Origin: Natranaerobius trueperi
Lineage (GTDB): Bacteria > Bacillota > Natranaerobiia > Natranaerobiales > Natranaerobiaceae
Direction of reading: 5' to 3'
Assembly: GCF_002216005.1 (NCBI RefSeq)
Contig: NZ_NIQC01000006.1
Location: 1-64,000 of the forward strand
DNA length: 64,000 nucleotides
The notes under the pieces were generated by a model. The model saw only the letters and a list, made by a program, of their open reading frames with translations, did no database searches and had not been told where the DNA came from. Below are positions 56,801-64,000 of the stretch, piece after piece (position 1 is the stretch's first letter; every line of letters begins with the position of its first letter). The translations under genes were made by a program, and so were the position numbers.

Positions 56801-57471
56801 AAGGTGTAGACAGAAAAGATGCTTTTACTATCATGGAAAAAGTAAGAAAAGGTAAAGGATTATCAGATGAACTAAAACAAAAGATGAAGGATGCAGAAGT
56901 ACCAGAGTGGTATTTAGAATCATGTTTGAAAATTAAATATCTTTTTCCAAAAGCGCATGCTGTAGCATATACAATGATGTCATTTAGAATTGCTTACTAT
57001 AAAGTTTTTTATCCCTCTGCTTTTTATGCAACTTTCTTTTCTGTCAAAACAGATGATTTTAATGCAGATTTGATAGTAAAAGGCCTTGAAGTTGTTAATA
57101 ATAAGATAGAGAGCATTAATGAAAAAGGAGTTTCAGCACCACCAAAAGAAAAATCCGAATTAGTAGTACTAGAAGTTGCTCGTGAAATGTTTCATAGAGG
57201 CGTTAAAGTTTTACCTGTTTGTATATATGAATCCGATAGTAAGAAGTTTAAATTAGATGAAAAAGGTAATTTAAGACCACCTCTAGTTACATTAGCTGGA
57301 CTCGGATTATCAGTTGCTAAACAGATTGTTAAAGCTAGAGAAGAAAGAGAATTCACTTCAGTAGAGGATTTACGTAAACGAGGGAAAGTGTCAAAGTCAG
57401 TACTTGAGGTGTTAAGAAATCATGGGTGTCTTGTTGATCTTCCTGAAACAGATCAGTTAACCCTATTCTAA
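53857..57471 (+). CDS. polC: DNA polymerase III PolC lacking the exonuclease insert
   Basis: PolC is the replicative polymerase of low-GC Gram-positives. The 1204-residue protein has the N-terminal domains (1-205), an OB fold (about 211-290), a PHP domain (LHSHTRMSTLDA near 304), a zinc-binding region (CPSC...CSEC, about 678-713), the palm catalytic motif PDIDLNFSG (about 731) and a C-terminal tail ending in a beta-clamp-like TLF. The DnaQ-type proofreading exonuclease normally inserted inside the PHP domain (about 190 residues) is absent: GVEAYLVDDEENY near residue 370 runs directly into SYHCIILVKN. That accounts for the short length (1204 versus about 1430). It begins at ATG 53857 after AGGGGAGAGG. 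Confidence 0.95.
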   Translation: MAAEQLIPNILKEYVVKCIVDPPKNRWVLLINPNEKITQDFLSKLHETLLESINSLKEVSFIFVTKQQSFDEFFNLNKPLLENYLSKYYPSAYSCIHDIDFSSDEDIVNINFRNKTNMEIARKKDFQKLVKDYFAIGYSNKVTIQLNDLNIKEENEKQDNENIKYITDINDYNDTAKASHKPKVGQVILGKEIKTEESQIEEVDDEEKSITLRGKVFDLQCRELRSGRTLVIFNITDYTDSIGIKVFLNEDQTTPDLLEKGKWVKIRGPVKTDNFTQELTVFANDISLSSDPLVRGDDCEEKRIELHSHTRMSTLDATCSASELVDLAYEWGHKAIAITDHGVVQSFPEAFEAAKDRDIKVLYGVEAYLVDDEENYKGKSYHCIILVKNYQGLQDLYRLITKSHLEFFYRQPRIPKKYLEEVRDNLIIGSACERGEVIQAILTGKSESEVKDIASFYDYLEIQPKGNNEFLIRNETFSCEEDLENLMKQVVEIAKELDKPFCATGDVHFLHPWDKNYRKILMAGQGFDDLTQPPLYMKTTEEMLQEFEYLEEDARKAVIDNPNHVEAQVEEKLVPVPQDLFTPNIPGSEEQITNMAYEKARKLYGEELPEIVESRLESELKSIVDQGYAVIYLISHKLVKKSLDDGYLVGSRGSVGSSLVATMTDITEVNPLPPHYRCPSCKYNKFIQDGSAGSGVDLPDQNCSECGTNLEKDGHDIPFAVFMGFHGEKVPDIDLNFSGEYQPIAHEYTEELFGSDCVFKAGTIGTIADKTAYGFVKGYLSDNDLHYRQAEVNRLVSGCTGVKRTTGQHPGGLMIVPSDRDIHEFCPVQRPADDTNTEVRTTHFDYNAISDRLLKLDILGHDVPTIIHMLESMTGVDPLEISLDDPDTVKIFSSAKPLGVSEDDIDCQVGTLGIPEFGTRFVRQMLEDTKPATFSELVRISGLSHGTDVWLNNAQDMIAEGTAELSDVISTRDDIMVYLMYKGVDRKDAFTIMEKVRKGKGLSDELKQKMKDAEVPEWYLESCLKIKYLFPKAHAVAYTMMSFRIAYYKVFYPSAFYATFFSVKTDDFNADLIVKGLEVVNNKIESINEKGVSAPPKEKSELVVLEVAREMFHRGVKVLPVCIYESDSKKFKLDEKGNLRPPLVTLAGLGLSVAKQIVKAREEREFTSVEDLRKRGKVSKSVLEVLRNHGCLVDLPETDQLTLF

Positions 57472-57472
57472 G

Positions 57473-57501
57473 TTGCACTAGTGTTGATATTGTGATAAAA
57501 T
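57473..57501 (+). promoter_or_regulatory. Sigma-A-type promoter before rimP
   Basis: TTGCAC (57473-57478), a 17-base spacer and TAAAAT (57496-57501). The -35 begins just after the polC stop codon. It probably drives the rimP-nusA-ylxR-ylxQ-infB-rbfA-nrnA-truB operon. Confidence 0.6.
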
Positions 57502-57530
57502 ATTTAAAGACAAAAGTTTAACTCAAACCA

Positions 57531-57558
57531 GAAAGAGTGGGGTGTTACCCACTCTTTC
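57531..57558 (+). other. Leader hairpin before rimP
   Basis: GAAAGAGTGGG (57531-57541) pairs perfectly with CCCACTCTTTC (57548-57558) around a six-base loop, lying between the promoter and the rimP ribosome site. No T-run follows. It may be an attenuator or a NusA-linked control element; NusA autoregulates at similar leaders in other bacteria. Confidence 0.55.
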
Positions 57559-57589
57559 CTGTTATGTATAAATTTTAGGAGGGAGAAAA

Positions 57590-58045
57590 ATGGTCTCAGG
57601 TGATAAACTTGAAAGTTTAATTGAACCAGCTGTAAATGAGCTTGGGTATGAATTAGTTGATGTTGAGTTAACTACTGAGAACCAAAGAGCTGTTTTACGA
57701 GTCTACATAGATACAGAAGGTGGAATTACTCTAGATGATTGTGAGACTGTTAGTAACAGTCTAGACGAATTGTTAGATGAACATGATCCGATACCACATA
57801 GTTATGTTTTAGAAGTTTCATCACCAGGAGCTGAACGTCCATTAAGAAAGAAGAAGGATTTTATTTACTTTGCAGGGAAGAGTATTCAAGTGAAAACTTA
57901 TATGAAGTTAGATGGACGTAAAAACTTTAAAGGCAAATTAATAGGCTTAGATGGAGATGACGTAATTGTTGATACTTACAATGATGGGGAGGTAAAAATC
58001 CCATTAGAAAAGATTGCGAAAGCGAATCTACTATTAGATTTTTAA
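57590..58045 (+). CDS. rimP: Ribosome maturation factor RimP
   Basis: RimP helps mature the 30S subunit. The 151-residue protein has the N-terminal RimP domain (VNELGYELVDVELTTENQRA; LRVYIDTEGGITLDDC) with YVLEVSSPGAERPLRKKKDF, and a C-terminal SH3-like domain. AGGAGGGAG precedes the ATG. It begins the nusA operon. Confidence 0.95.
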   Translation: MVSGDKLESLIEPAVNELGYELVDVELTTENQRAVLRVYIDTEGGITLDDCETVSNSLDELLDEHDPIPHSYVLEVSSPGAERPLRKKKDFIYFAGKSIQVKTYMKLDGRKNFKGKLIGLDGDDVIVDTYNDGEVKIPLEKIAKANLLLDF

Positions 58046-58064
58046 ATGAGGGGAGGGCGAAAAT

Positions 58065-59126
58065 TTGAATCGTGAATTCATTGAAGCCATAGAAGAAATT
58101 GAGCAAAATAAAGGTGTGGACAAAGACATATTATTTGAAGCAATAGAAGCTGCTTTAATTTCAGCTTATAAGCGTAACTTCGATTCAGATAAAAATGTTA
58201 AAGTAATTATGGAAAGAGAAACAGGAGATGTAAAGGTTTTTAATCAGCGCAAAGTTGTAGAAGAAGCAACTGACCCTAGAGAAGAAATAAGTTTAGAGGA
58301 TGCTAGAAGGATTTCTCCTGAATATCAATTAGATGATGTTGTAGACGAAGAAGTTACTCCAAAAAACTTTGGGCGCATTGCAGCACAGACTGCCAAACAA
58401 GTAGTGATCCAAAGAATAAGAGAAGCTGAAAGAGAACTTATTTATGAAGAATTTGTACATAAACAAGATGATATCATAAATGGGAAAGTTCAAAGGTTTG
58501 AACAAAATAATGTGATTGTTGACTTAGGGAAGGTAGAAGCTATTTTACCACCCCCTGAACAAATGGCAACTGATAAATATAACCAAGGAGATAGGTTAAA
58601 ATCTTATGTTGTAGAAGTTAAAAAAACGACTAAAGAGCCACAGGTGATTTTATCTAGAACTCATCCAGGATTAATTAAAAGGTTACTAGAATTAGAGGTA
58701 CCTGAAATATACGATGGGATTGTTGAAATAAAAGGAATAGCTCGAGAAGCTGGTTATCGTTCTAAGGTTGCCGTTTATTCAAATGAACAAGAAGTAGATC
58801 CAGTGGGTAGTTGTGTCGGAAATAAAGGTAGTAGAATTCAATCAATTGTAGAAGAGTTAAATGGTGAGAATATTGATGTTATAACTTGGTCTTCTGACCC
58901 ATCAGTTTTTATTAGTAACTCACTTAGTCCGGCAAAGGCGACTAATGTTACTGTGATTGATGAAGAAGAACACAAAGTACGTGCTATAGTACCCGATCAT
59001 CAACTCTCTTTAGCCATTGGTCGTGAAGGACAAAATGCACGACTAGCTGCTAAATTAACTAATTGGAAAATTGATATTTTAAGTGAATCACAAGCAGAAG
59101 AGAGAGACAATGATATATCAGATTAG
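58065..59126 (+). CDS. nusA: Transcription termination/antitermination factor NusA
   Basis: NusA binds RNA polymerase and modulates pausing, termination and rRNA antitermination. The 353-residue protein has the N-terminal domain (EFIEAIEEIEQNKGVDKDIL), an S1 domain (about 135-200, GKVQRFEQNNVIVDLGKVEA) and two KH domains (DPVGSCVGNKGSRIQSIVEE; GREGQNARLAAKLT). The start is TTG 58065. The short form without the acidic repeats of E. coli is normal in this phylum. Confidence 0.95.
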   Translation: MNREFIEAIEEIEQNKGVDKDILFEAIEAALISAYKRNFDSDKNVKVIMERETGDVKVFNQRKVVEEATDPREEISLEDARRISPEYQLDDVVDEEVTPKNFGRIAAQTAKQVVIQRIREAERELIYEEFVHKQDDIINGKVQRFEQNNVIVDLGKVEAILPPPEQMATDKYNQGDRLKSYVVEVKKTTKEPQVILSRTHPGLIKRLLELEVPEIYDGIVEIKGIAREAGYRSKVAVYSNEQEVDPVGSCVGNKGSRIQSIVEELNGENIDVITWSSDPSVFISNSLSPAKATNVTVIDEEEHKVRAIVPDHQLSLAIGREGQNARLAAKLTNWKIDILSESQAEERDNDISD

Positions 59127-59157
59127 ATATGAATGATTTTCGAGGGGGGAGATAGTT

Positions 59158-59439
59158 ATGGCTCAAAAGAAAAAGGTCCCAGTTAGAACTTGTCTAGGAT
59201 GTCAAGATAAGAAACAAAAAAGAGAATTGATAAGAATTGTTAGAACACCTGTGGGAGATATTGATCTAGACCATACAGGGAAAGCAAATGGCCGGGGTAC
59301 ATATATCTGTCCCGCCTCGGATTGTTTAGATAAAGCTTTGAAAAAAGATCGATTAAAAAAAGCATTAAAATATAATGTGACCGATGAAGATAAAGAAAGG
59401 TTAAAAGAACAATGGGAACATGTGAAAGAAGATGAATAA
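59158..59439 (+). CDS. ylxR: YlxR-family RNA-binding protein
   Basis: This 93-residue protein has the conserved RTCLGCQDKKQKRELIRIVR and GRGTYICPASDCLDKALKK segments of the YlxR (RnpM) family, which in B. subtilis binds RNase P RNA. It carries cysteines at CLGC and CPASDC. Its end overlaps ylxQ by 8 bases. Confidence 0.92.
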   Translation: MAQKKKVPVRTCLGCQDKKQKRELIRIVRTPVGDIDLDHTGKANGRGTYICPASDCLDKALKKDRLKKALKYNVTDEDKERLKEQWEHVKEDE

Positions 59440-59743
59440 TACACATATTTATCAATTATTAGGGTTAGCACGAAAAGCAAAAAAACTTGACATTGGTAGT
59501 GAAGATGTGATTGAAGAAGTGAGAAAACAGCATTGTCATTTTGTTATAGTAACAAAAGATGCTAGTTACAGGACATATAAAACAATTTATAATAAGTGTA
59601 ATTATTATAATATACCTATTGTATGTTGGAGTACTAAATATGAGCTTGCAAATAGCTTAGGTATGACAGAAATCAGTGTTGTTGGAATCACGGATGTTGG
59701 ATTCGCAAGTAAAATTGCGAAGTTGATAACCGGTGAGGATTAA
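59432..59743 (+). CDS. ylxQ: L7Ae-family RNA-binding protein YlxQ
   Basis: This 103-residue protein of the L7Ae/L30e fold is expected to bind kink-turn RNA. Visible features are LLGLARKAKKLDIGSEDVIE, VIVTKDASYRT and NIPIVCWSTKYELANSLG. It starts inside the end of ylxR and precedes infB, the standard order. Confidence 0.9.
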   Translation: MNNTHIYQLLGLARKAKKLDIGSEDVIEEVRKQHCHFVIVTKDASYRTYKTIYNKCNYYNIPIVCWSTKYELANSLGMTEISVVGITDVGFASKIAKLITGED

Positions 59744-59803
59744 GTTTTTTAACTTTTAAACTGTTATCAACTGAGGAGGGCATTAAAATGGAGGTGTTGT
59801 AAC

Positions 59804-61780
59804 ATGAGTAAGGTTAGAATTTATCAATTAGCAAAAGATTTAGGTGTGGATAATAAAGAATTAGTTGATACTTTAAATGAACTTGATATTGAAGCAAAAA
59901 ATCATATGAGTACTATAACTGAAGAAGAAGCAGAAACGGTTAAGGAACTATTTGTAGATAAAGAGCCAACAGATGAAAAACAAGAGGATTCTGAACAAAA
60001 ACTTACTGTAGTTCCGCCAGTTACAGTTGGAGAATTAGCTGAAAAATTAGAAATCGATTCGACATCTATTATTACTAAATTGATTTCTAAAGGTATAATG
60101 GCAAGCATAAATCAAAATCTAAACGAACAAATCCTTTCTGATTTAGCTAGTGAGTTTGATTTTGTTATAGGAGACGAATCACAAGAAGACGAAGAAGATT
60201 CTAATGAAGAGGAAAAAATAATTGAGGAAATACTTAAAGACGAACCAAAAGGTGACTCTGCTGAAAGGGCACCAATAGTTACTGTCATGGGACATGTGGA
60301 CCATGGAAAAACTTCGATTTTAGATGCCATAAGGGAAACTAAAAGTTTAGAGTCAGAAGCTGGTGGTATAACTCAGCATATCGGGGCTTCAAGAGTTGTT
60401 TACAATGATAATACTATTGTATTTTTAGATACACCAGGTCATGAGGCCTTCACAGAAATGAGAGCTCGTGGAGCTCATGTTACAGATATATCTATATTAG
60501 TTGTAGCTGCAGATGATGGTGTTATGCCACAAACTGTAGAAGCAATAAACCATGCTAAATCTGCTGATGTACCAATAATTGTTGCTATAAACAAAATGGA
60601 TAAACCAGAGGCTAACCCAGATAGAGTTAAACAAGAATTGACTGAGCATAATCTAGTATCCGAAGAATGGGGAGGAGACACTATTTGTGTTCCAGTTAGT
60701 GCGATAAGTAAAGATGGAATTGACGAACTATTAGAAATGGTAACTTTGGTATCTGAAATGAATGAATTACAAGCATATCCTGAAAACACTGGAAAAGGAA
60801 CTGTAATAGAAGCTAAATTAGAAAAAGGCAGAGGGCCAGTAGCTACAGTTTTAGTAGAAGATGGTTCTTTAAATGTCGGGGATGCAGTCTTATGTGGCAA
60901 TACATTTGGAAATGTACGGGCTATGGTTAGTGATATTGGAAAACGAATAAATAAAGCCACTCCTGTTACTCCAGTAGAAATCTTAGGTTTAGAAGATATA
61001 CCAAATGCAGGTGATACATTCCAGGTTGTACCAGATGAAAAACAAGCACGACAGATTGCTGAACAAAAGAAAGAAAAAGAACGAGAAGAAAAATTAAGAA
61101 AGAATCAAGCTGTTTCACTTGACAACTTTTTTGAGCAAATGCAAGAGGGCGAACACAAAGAGTTAAATATTATACTTAAAGGTGATGTTCGAGGGTCAGT
61201 TGAAGCTTTAAAAGAAAGCTTATTAAAGTTAAATGACAACGAATATGGAATAAAAGTAAAAGTTGTACACGCTGGAGTAGGTACTATCTCTGAAAGTGAT
61301 ATCATGCTTGCTGTAGCTTCAAATGCAATCATAATTGGTTTTAATGTTAGACCAGAAAATAATGCTAAAAAAGCCGCAGAACAAGAAAACATAGATATGC
61401 GTATGTATCGAGTAATATATGAAGCTATTGAAGATGTGAAAGCGGCAATGTCAGGACTTTTAGATCCTGAATATAAAGAAGTGGTTCTTGGGCAAGTTGA
61501 AGTTAGGCAATTATTTAAGGTGTCTAGAATAGGAACTATTGCAGGATGTTATGTTACAAACGGACACGTTAAAAATGACTCATATATTCGAGTTATTAGA
61601 GATGGAAAAGTTATTCATGAAGGTGAAATAAGAACCTTAAAGCGATTTAAAGAGGATGTTAAAGAAGTACAACAAGGATATGAATGCGGTATACTTTTAG
61701 AGAAGTTTAATGATCTAAAAGAAGGAGATATCTTTGAAGCTTATAACTATGAAGAATTAAAACCTAAAGTTGTAGAATAA
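59804..61780 (+). CDS. infB: Translation initiation factor IF-2
   Basis: IF-2 is the GTPase that places initiator fMet-tRNA on the ribosome. The 658-residue protein has an N-terminal IF2_N domain ([20 protein letters not shown]), an acidic linker, the G domain (GHVDHGKTS near 164; [12 protein letters not shown]) and the C-terminal domains. It is shorter at the N-terminus than E. coli IF-2 (890), typical of Firmicutes. ATG 59804 follows ATGGAGGTG. Confidence 0.96.
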   Translation: MSKVRIYQLAKDLGVDNKELVDTLNELDIEAKNHMSTITEEEAETVKELFVDKEPTDEKQEDSEQKLTVVPPVTVGELAEKLEIDSTSIITKLISKGIMASINQNLNEQILSDLASEFDFVIGDESQEDEEDSNEEEKIIEEILKDEPKGDSAERAPIVTVMGHVDHGKTSILDAIRETKSLESEAGGITQHIGASRVVYNDNTIVFLDTPGHEAFTEMRARGAHVTDISILVVAADDGVMPQTVEAINHAKSADVPIIVAINKMDKPEANPDRVKQELTEHNLVSEEWGGDTICVPVSAISKDGIDELLEMVTLVSEMNELQAYPENTGKGTVIEAKLEKGRGPVATVLVEDGSLNVGDAVLCGNTFGNVRAMVSDIGKRINKATPVTPVEILGLEDIPNAGDTFQVVPDEKQARQIAEQKKEKEREEKLRKNQAVSLDNFFEQMQEGEHKELNIILKGDVRGSVEALKESLLKLNDNEYGIKVKVVHAGVGTISESDIMLAVASNAIIIGFNVRPENNAKKAAEQENIDMRMYRVIYEAIEDVKAAMSGLLDPEYKEVVLGQVEVRQLFKVSRIGTIAGCYVTNGHVKNDSYIRVIRDGKVIHEGEIRTLKRFKEDVKEVQQGYECGILLEKFNDLKEGDIFEAYNYEELKPKVVE

Positions 61781-61811
61781 TAAGAAAAAACTTGTTTGGA
61801 TGGTGAGGTCA

Positions 61812-62180
61812 ATGAATGGTTCAAGAAGAGAACGTATTCAAGGAGAAATTAAAAAGATAATTAGTGATATTTTACAACGAGAAATTAAAGACCCATCAGT
61901 TGGTTTTGTTACTGTTACTTCAGTAGAATTATCTGGAGATTTAAGACATGCTAAAGTTTTTGTGAGTATTTTTGATGATAAAGAAAAGCAAGCAGAATCA
62001 TTACACGCTTTAGAAAAAGCAACAGGTTTTGTTAGATCTGAACTTGGTAAGCGAATCAGGTTAAGGCATGTTCCAGAACTTGTTTTTAAATTTGATGAGT
62101 CAATAGAGCATGGTGATCATATTAATAAGTTGCTAAAACAGTTACATGAAAATGAGGATGAAGATAAAGATGAAAGATAA
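61812..62180 (+). CDS. rbfA: Ribosome-binding factor A
   Basis: RbfA is a 30S assembly factor needed for 16S 5'-end maturation. The 122-residue protein has the typical RRERIQGEIKKIISDILQRE and IKDPSVGFVTVTSVELSGDL. I chose ATG 61812; ATG 61800 and GTG 61803 are also in frame, but give a longer N-terminus than usual. The end overlaps nrnA by 11 bases. Confidence 0.93.
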   Translation: MNGSRRERIQGEIKKIISDILQREIKDPSVGFVTVTSVELSGDLRHAKVFVSIFDDKEKQAESLHALEKATGFVRSELGKRIRLRHVPELVFKFDESIEHGDHINKLLKQLHENEDEDKDER

Positions 62181-63162
62181 GGATAATTTCATTCAAAAAT
62201 TTCAATCATTTATCAGTGAATATCAAAGTTTTGTCATTACTTGCCATGAAAATGCTGATGGTGATGCTCTTGGCTCTTCTAATGCCCTAGCCCTCTTTCT
62301 TGAGGCATTAGGTAAAGAAGTCCTTATGATCTATCCTGAAAGTATTTCAAGTAAGTTAGATTTTTTACCTAAACCCAAAAGAGTACATGAATATACTAAC
62401 GGATATTTAGAAAATGTTTCAGCAGAAGGTGTTTTAGTAGTGGATTCTAGCTCATATGATAGAGTATCTAGAGTTTTGGATGATGTTGAATACTATCAAT
62501 TATTAAGTATTGATCATCATCCAACTAATACTGAATTTGCAGATATAAATATAGTGGATGAAACAATGTCTTCAACTTGTGAATTAGTTTATTCTATCCT
62601 TAAAGAATTAGACAATCCAATAACTAAAGATATTGCTAAAAATTTATATACTGGGATTTTTACTGATACGGGTTCTTTTAATTACGAGAATGTATCACAA
62701 TTTACTTTTGAAGTCGTTAAGGAGTTAGTCGAGTATGATGTGAAACCTCACTTAATCGCCCGTGAGATTAATGAAAATATGTCTTTAAACTTATTTTATT
62801 TTACTAGAGAAGTATTGAATAATTTAAAGCTTGATGCAGATAATCGAATAGCTTGGATAAAATGTGAAAGAGAACTTTTAGGTAAATATAATTTAAACGA
62901 TAATGAAATTGATGGGCTAATTAATTATGCTAAAAAATTACAACCAGTGGAATTTGCAATTTTATTTAGAGAGACCGAAGATGGCAATACTAAAGTTGGA
63001 TTAAGGTCTAAAACAAAGGATGTTTCTAAAATAGCTTTTGAATTTGGTGGTGGAGGCCATAATAGAGCTGCGGGTTGTTTGATCGAAAAAGACATTGAAA
63101 ATGCAAAAGAACAAGTTTTACAAAGACTTAAAGATGAGTTGAAGCATAAACGGTCTGATTAG
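62170..63162 (+). CDS. nrnA: DHH/DHHA1 nanoRNase/pAp phosphatase
   Basis: NrnA degrades short RNA and dephosphorylates pAp. The 330-residue protein has the DHH catalytic motifs (CHENADGDALGSSNAL; VVDSSSYDRV; SIDHHPTN) and the C-terminal DHHA1 motif (GGGGHNRAAGC). The ATG 62170 follows a GAGGATGAAG region. It lies between rbfA and truB as in most Firmicutes. Confidence 0.93.
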   Translation: MKDKDNFIQKFQSFISEYQSFVITCHENADGDALGSSNALALFLEALGKEVLMIYPESISSKLDFLPKPKRVHEYTNGYLENVSAEGVLVVDSSSYDRVSRVLDDVEYYQLLSIDHHPTNTEFADINIVDETMSSTCELVYSILKELDNPITKDIAKNLYTGIFTDTGSFNYENVSQFTFEVVKELVEYDVKPHLIAREINENMSLNLFYFTREVLNNLKLDADNRIAWIKCERELLGKYNLNDNEIDGLINYAKKLQPVEFAILFRETEDGNTKVGLRSKTKDVSKIAFEFGGGGHNRAAGCLIEKDIENAKEQVLQRLKDELKHKRSD

Positions 63163-63183
63163 GGTATGAAGGAGAGATTTATC

Positions 63184-64000
63184 ATGAATGGCTTTTTAAA
63201 TATTTTGAAACCACCAGGAATGACATCACATGATGTTGTTAGTCATGTTAGAAAGTCATTTAAAATAAAAAAAGTTGGTCATTTAGGTACTTTAGATCCA
63301 GGTGCTGCTGGAGTACTACCCATTGCAATAGGTAGAGCTACTAAGTTTGCTGAGTATATTATTAATCAAGAAAAGAAATATCGATTTGAACTAATCCTAG
63401 GAGAAACGACAGATACTTTAGATGCTCAAGGAGTTGTTACAAATCAATCTGAAGTAACTCAAGAACATATTAATAATTTAATAGAAAATTTCAGTGAGTT
63501 AACTGGAGAGATTTCTCAGGTACCCCCTATGTATTCAGCTATAAAACAAAAGGGAAAAAAATTATATGAGTTAGCAAGAGAAGGACAAGAGGTAGAACGT
63601 CCTGCCAGACAAATTAAAATATATTCTCTCACCCTAATCGATCACTATGTTTTTAAAGGTAAAACACGCTTTTTATTTGAAGTTAATTGTTCAAAAGGCA
63701 CTTATATAAGAACCTTAGGGCATGATTTAGCTAAACTTTCGGGTTGTGGTGAGGGTCATGTATCGTTTCTTTTACGTAGTAAGTCAGGAGATTTTGATTT
63801 AAATTCAAGTATTTCTTTAGAAACACTTATTAAAAAAAGTGAAGAGTTACAATCATTGATTCAACCAATAGATATACCTTTAAATGATTTCCCGTCTTTA
63901 GTGATTTCAGATGATAAAGAAATTCGTAAATTTAGAAATGGTAATGTTTCATTTGTTTCAAATCATCATACCAAAAATGAGACTTTACGTGTTTATAACT
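63184..64000 (+). CDS. truB: tRNA pseudouridine(55) synthase TruB (partial)
   Basis: TruB makes pseudouridine 55 in tRNA. The frame starts at ATG 63184 after GAAGGAGAG and reads without a stop to the window end, giving 272 residues of about 300. It has the motif NILKPPGMTSHDVVS, the active-site Asp38 in GHLGTLDPGAAGVLP, and the PPMYSAIKQKGKKLYELARE motif. The C-terminus lies beyond the window. Confidence 0.95.
   Translation, partial: MNGFLNILKPPGMTSHDVVSHVRKSFKIKKVGHLGTLDPGAAGVLPIAIGRATKFAEYIINQEKKYRFELILGETTDTLDAQGVVTNQSEVTQEHINNLIENFSELTGEISQVPPMYSAIKQKGKKLYELAREGQEVERPARQIKIYSLTLIDHYVFKGKTRFLFEVNCSKGTYIRTLGHDLAKLSGCGEGHVSFLLRSKSGDFDLNSSISLETLIKKSEELQSLIQPIDIPLNDFPSLVISDDKEIRKFRNGNVSFVSNHHTKNETLRVYN

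Overview
The window is AT-rich chromosomal DNA of a motile, Gram-positive-type anaerobe (class Clostridia in the broad sense). The evidence is the B. subtilis-like gene order (dprA-topA-trmFO-xerC-hslVU-codY, then a fla/che operon, then rpsB-tsf-pyrH-frr-uppS-cdsA-dxr-rseP-ispG-polC-rimP-nusA-infB), PolC, CodY, FliY, SwrD/FlbD and SigD, strong Shine-Dalgarno sites and frequent TTG starts. Many proteins are rich in Asp/Glu (FliK, FliF, FlgE, IF2), which fits a salt-loving organism. A relative of the haloalkaliphilic Natranaerobiales is my best guess, but it is an inference from recall and not proven here.

Layout. 1-330: right end of an IS256-family element. 363-1484 (minus): aromatic-acid-exporter-type membrane protein. 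1568-3424: an asparagine-synthetase-like protein whose glutaminase half lacks the catalytic Cys. 3566-11761: DNA processing and housekeeping genes (dprA, topA, trmFO, xerC, hslV, hslU, codY). 12001-44806: one nearly uninterrupted flagellar/chemotaxis operon of about 33 kb holding basal body, motor, switch, export, hook, stator, chemotaxis and sigma-D genes; it ends at a clear intrinsic terminator. 44833-57471: a strong promoter and structured leader, then translation genes (rpsB, tsf, frr), UMP kinase, a ferredoxin, isoprenoid and lipid genes (uppS, cdsA, dxr, ispG), the site-2 protease and polC. 57473-64000: the rimP-nusA-ylxR-ylxQ-infB-rbfA-nrnA-truB operon, with truB cut by the window edge. 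No gene-free stretch exceeds 300 bases.

How the genes work together. The fla/che operon encodes almost everything needed up to the hook: MS ring and C ring (FliF, FliG, FliM, FliY), export gate and ATPase (FlhA, FlhB, FliO, FliP, FliQ, FliR, FliH, FliI, FliJ), rod and hook (FlgB, FlgC, FliE, FlgD, FlgE, FliK), stator (MotA, MotB, FliL), assembly GTPases (FlhF, FlhG) and signalling (CheA, CheW, CheY, CheB, CheC, CheD, a PilZ c-di-GMP sensor). It finishes with sigma-D, which would switch on filament genes elsewhere. CheR, receptors, flagellin and FlgK/FlgL are not in the window.

Most notable observations: PolC lacks the inserted 3'-5' exonuclease domain; fliJ has no ATG/GTG/TTG start and appears to begin at ATT, with hslU possibly the same; an 8-G tract lies at the start of flgD; a compact three-way-junction RNA fits the gap before flgE; the AsnB-like protein has lost its glutaminase residues; and the FlhB self-cleavage motif reads NPIH instead of NPTH. 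None of these by itself is a new defence or mobile system, and I did not find one.
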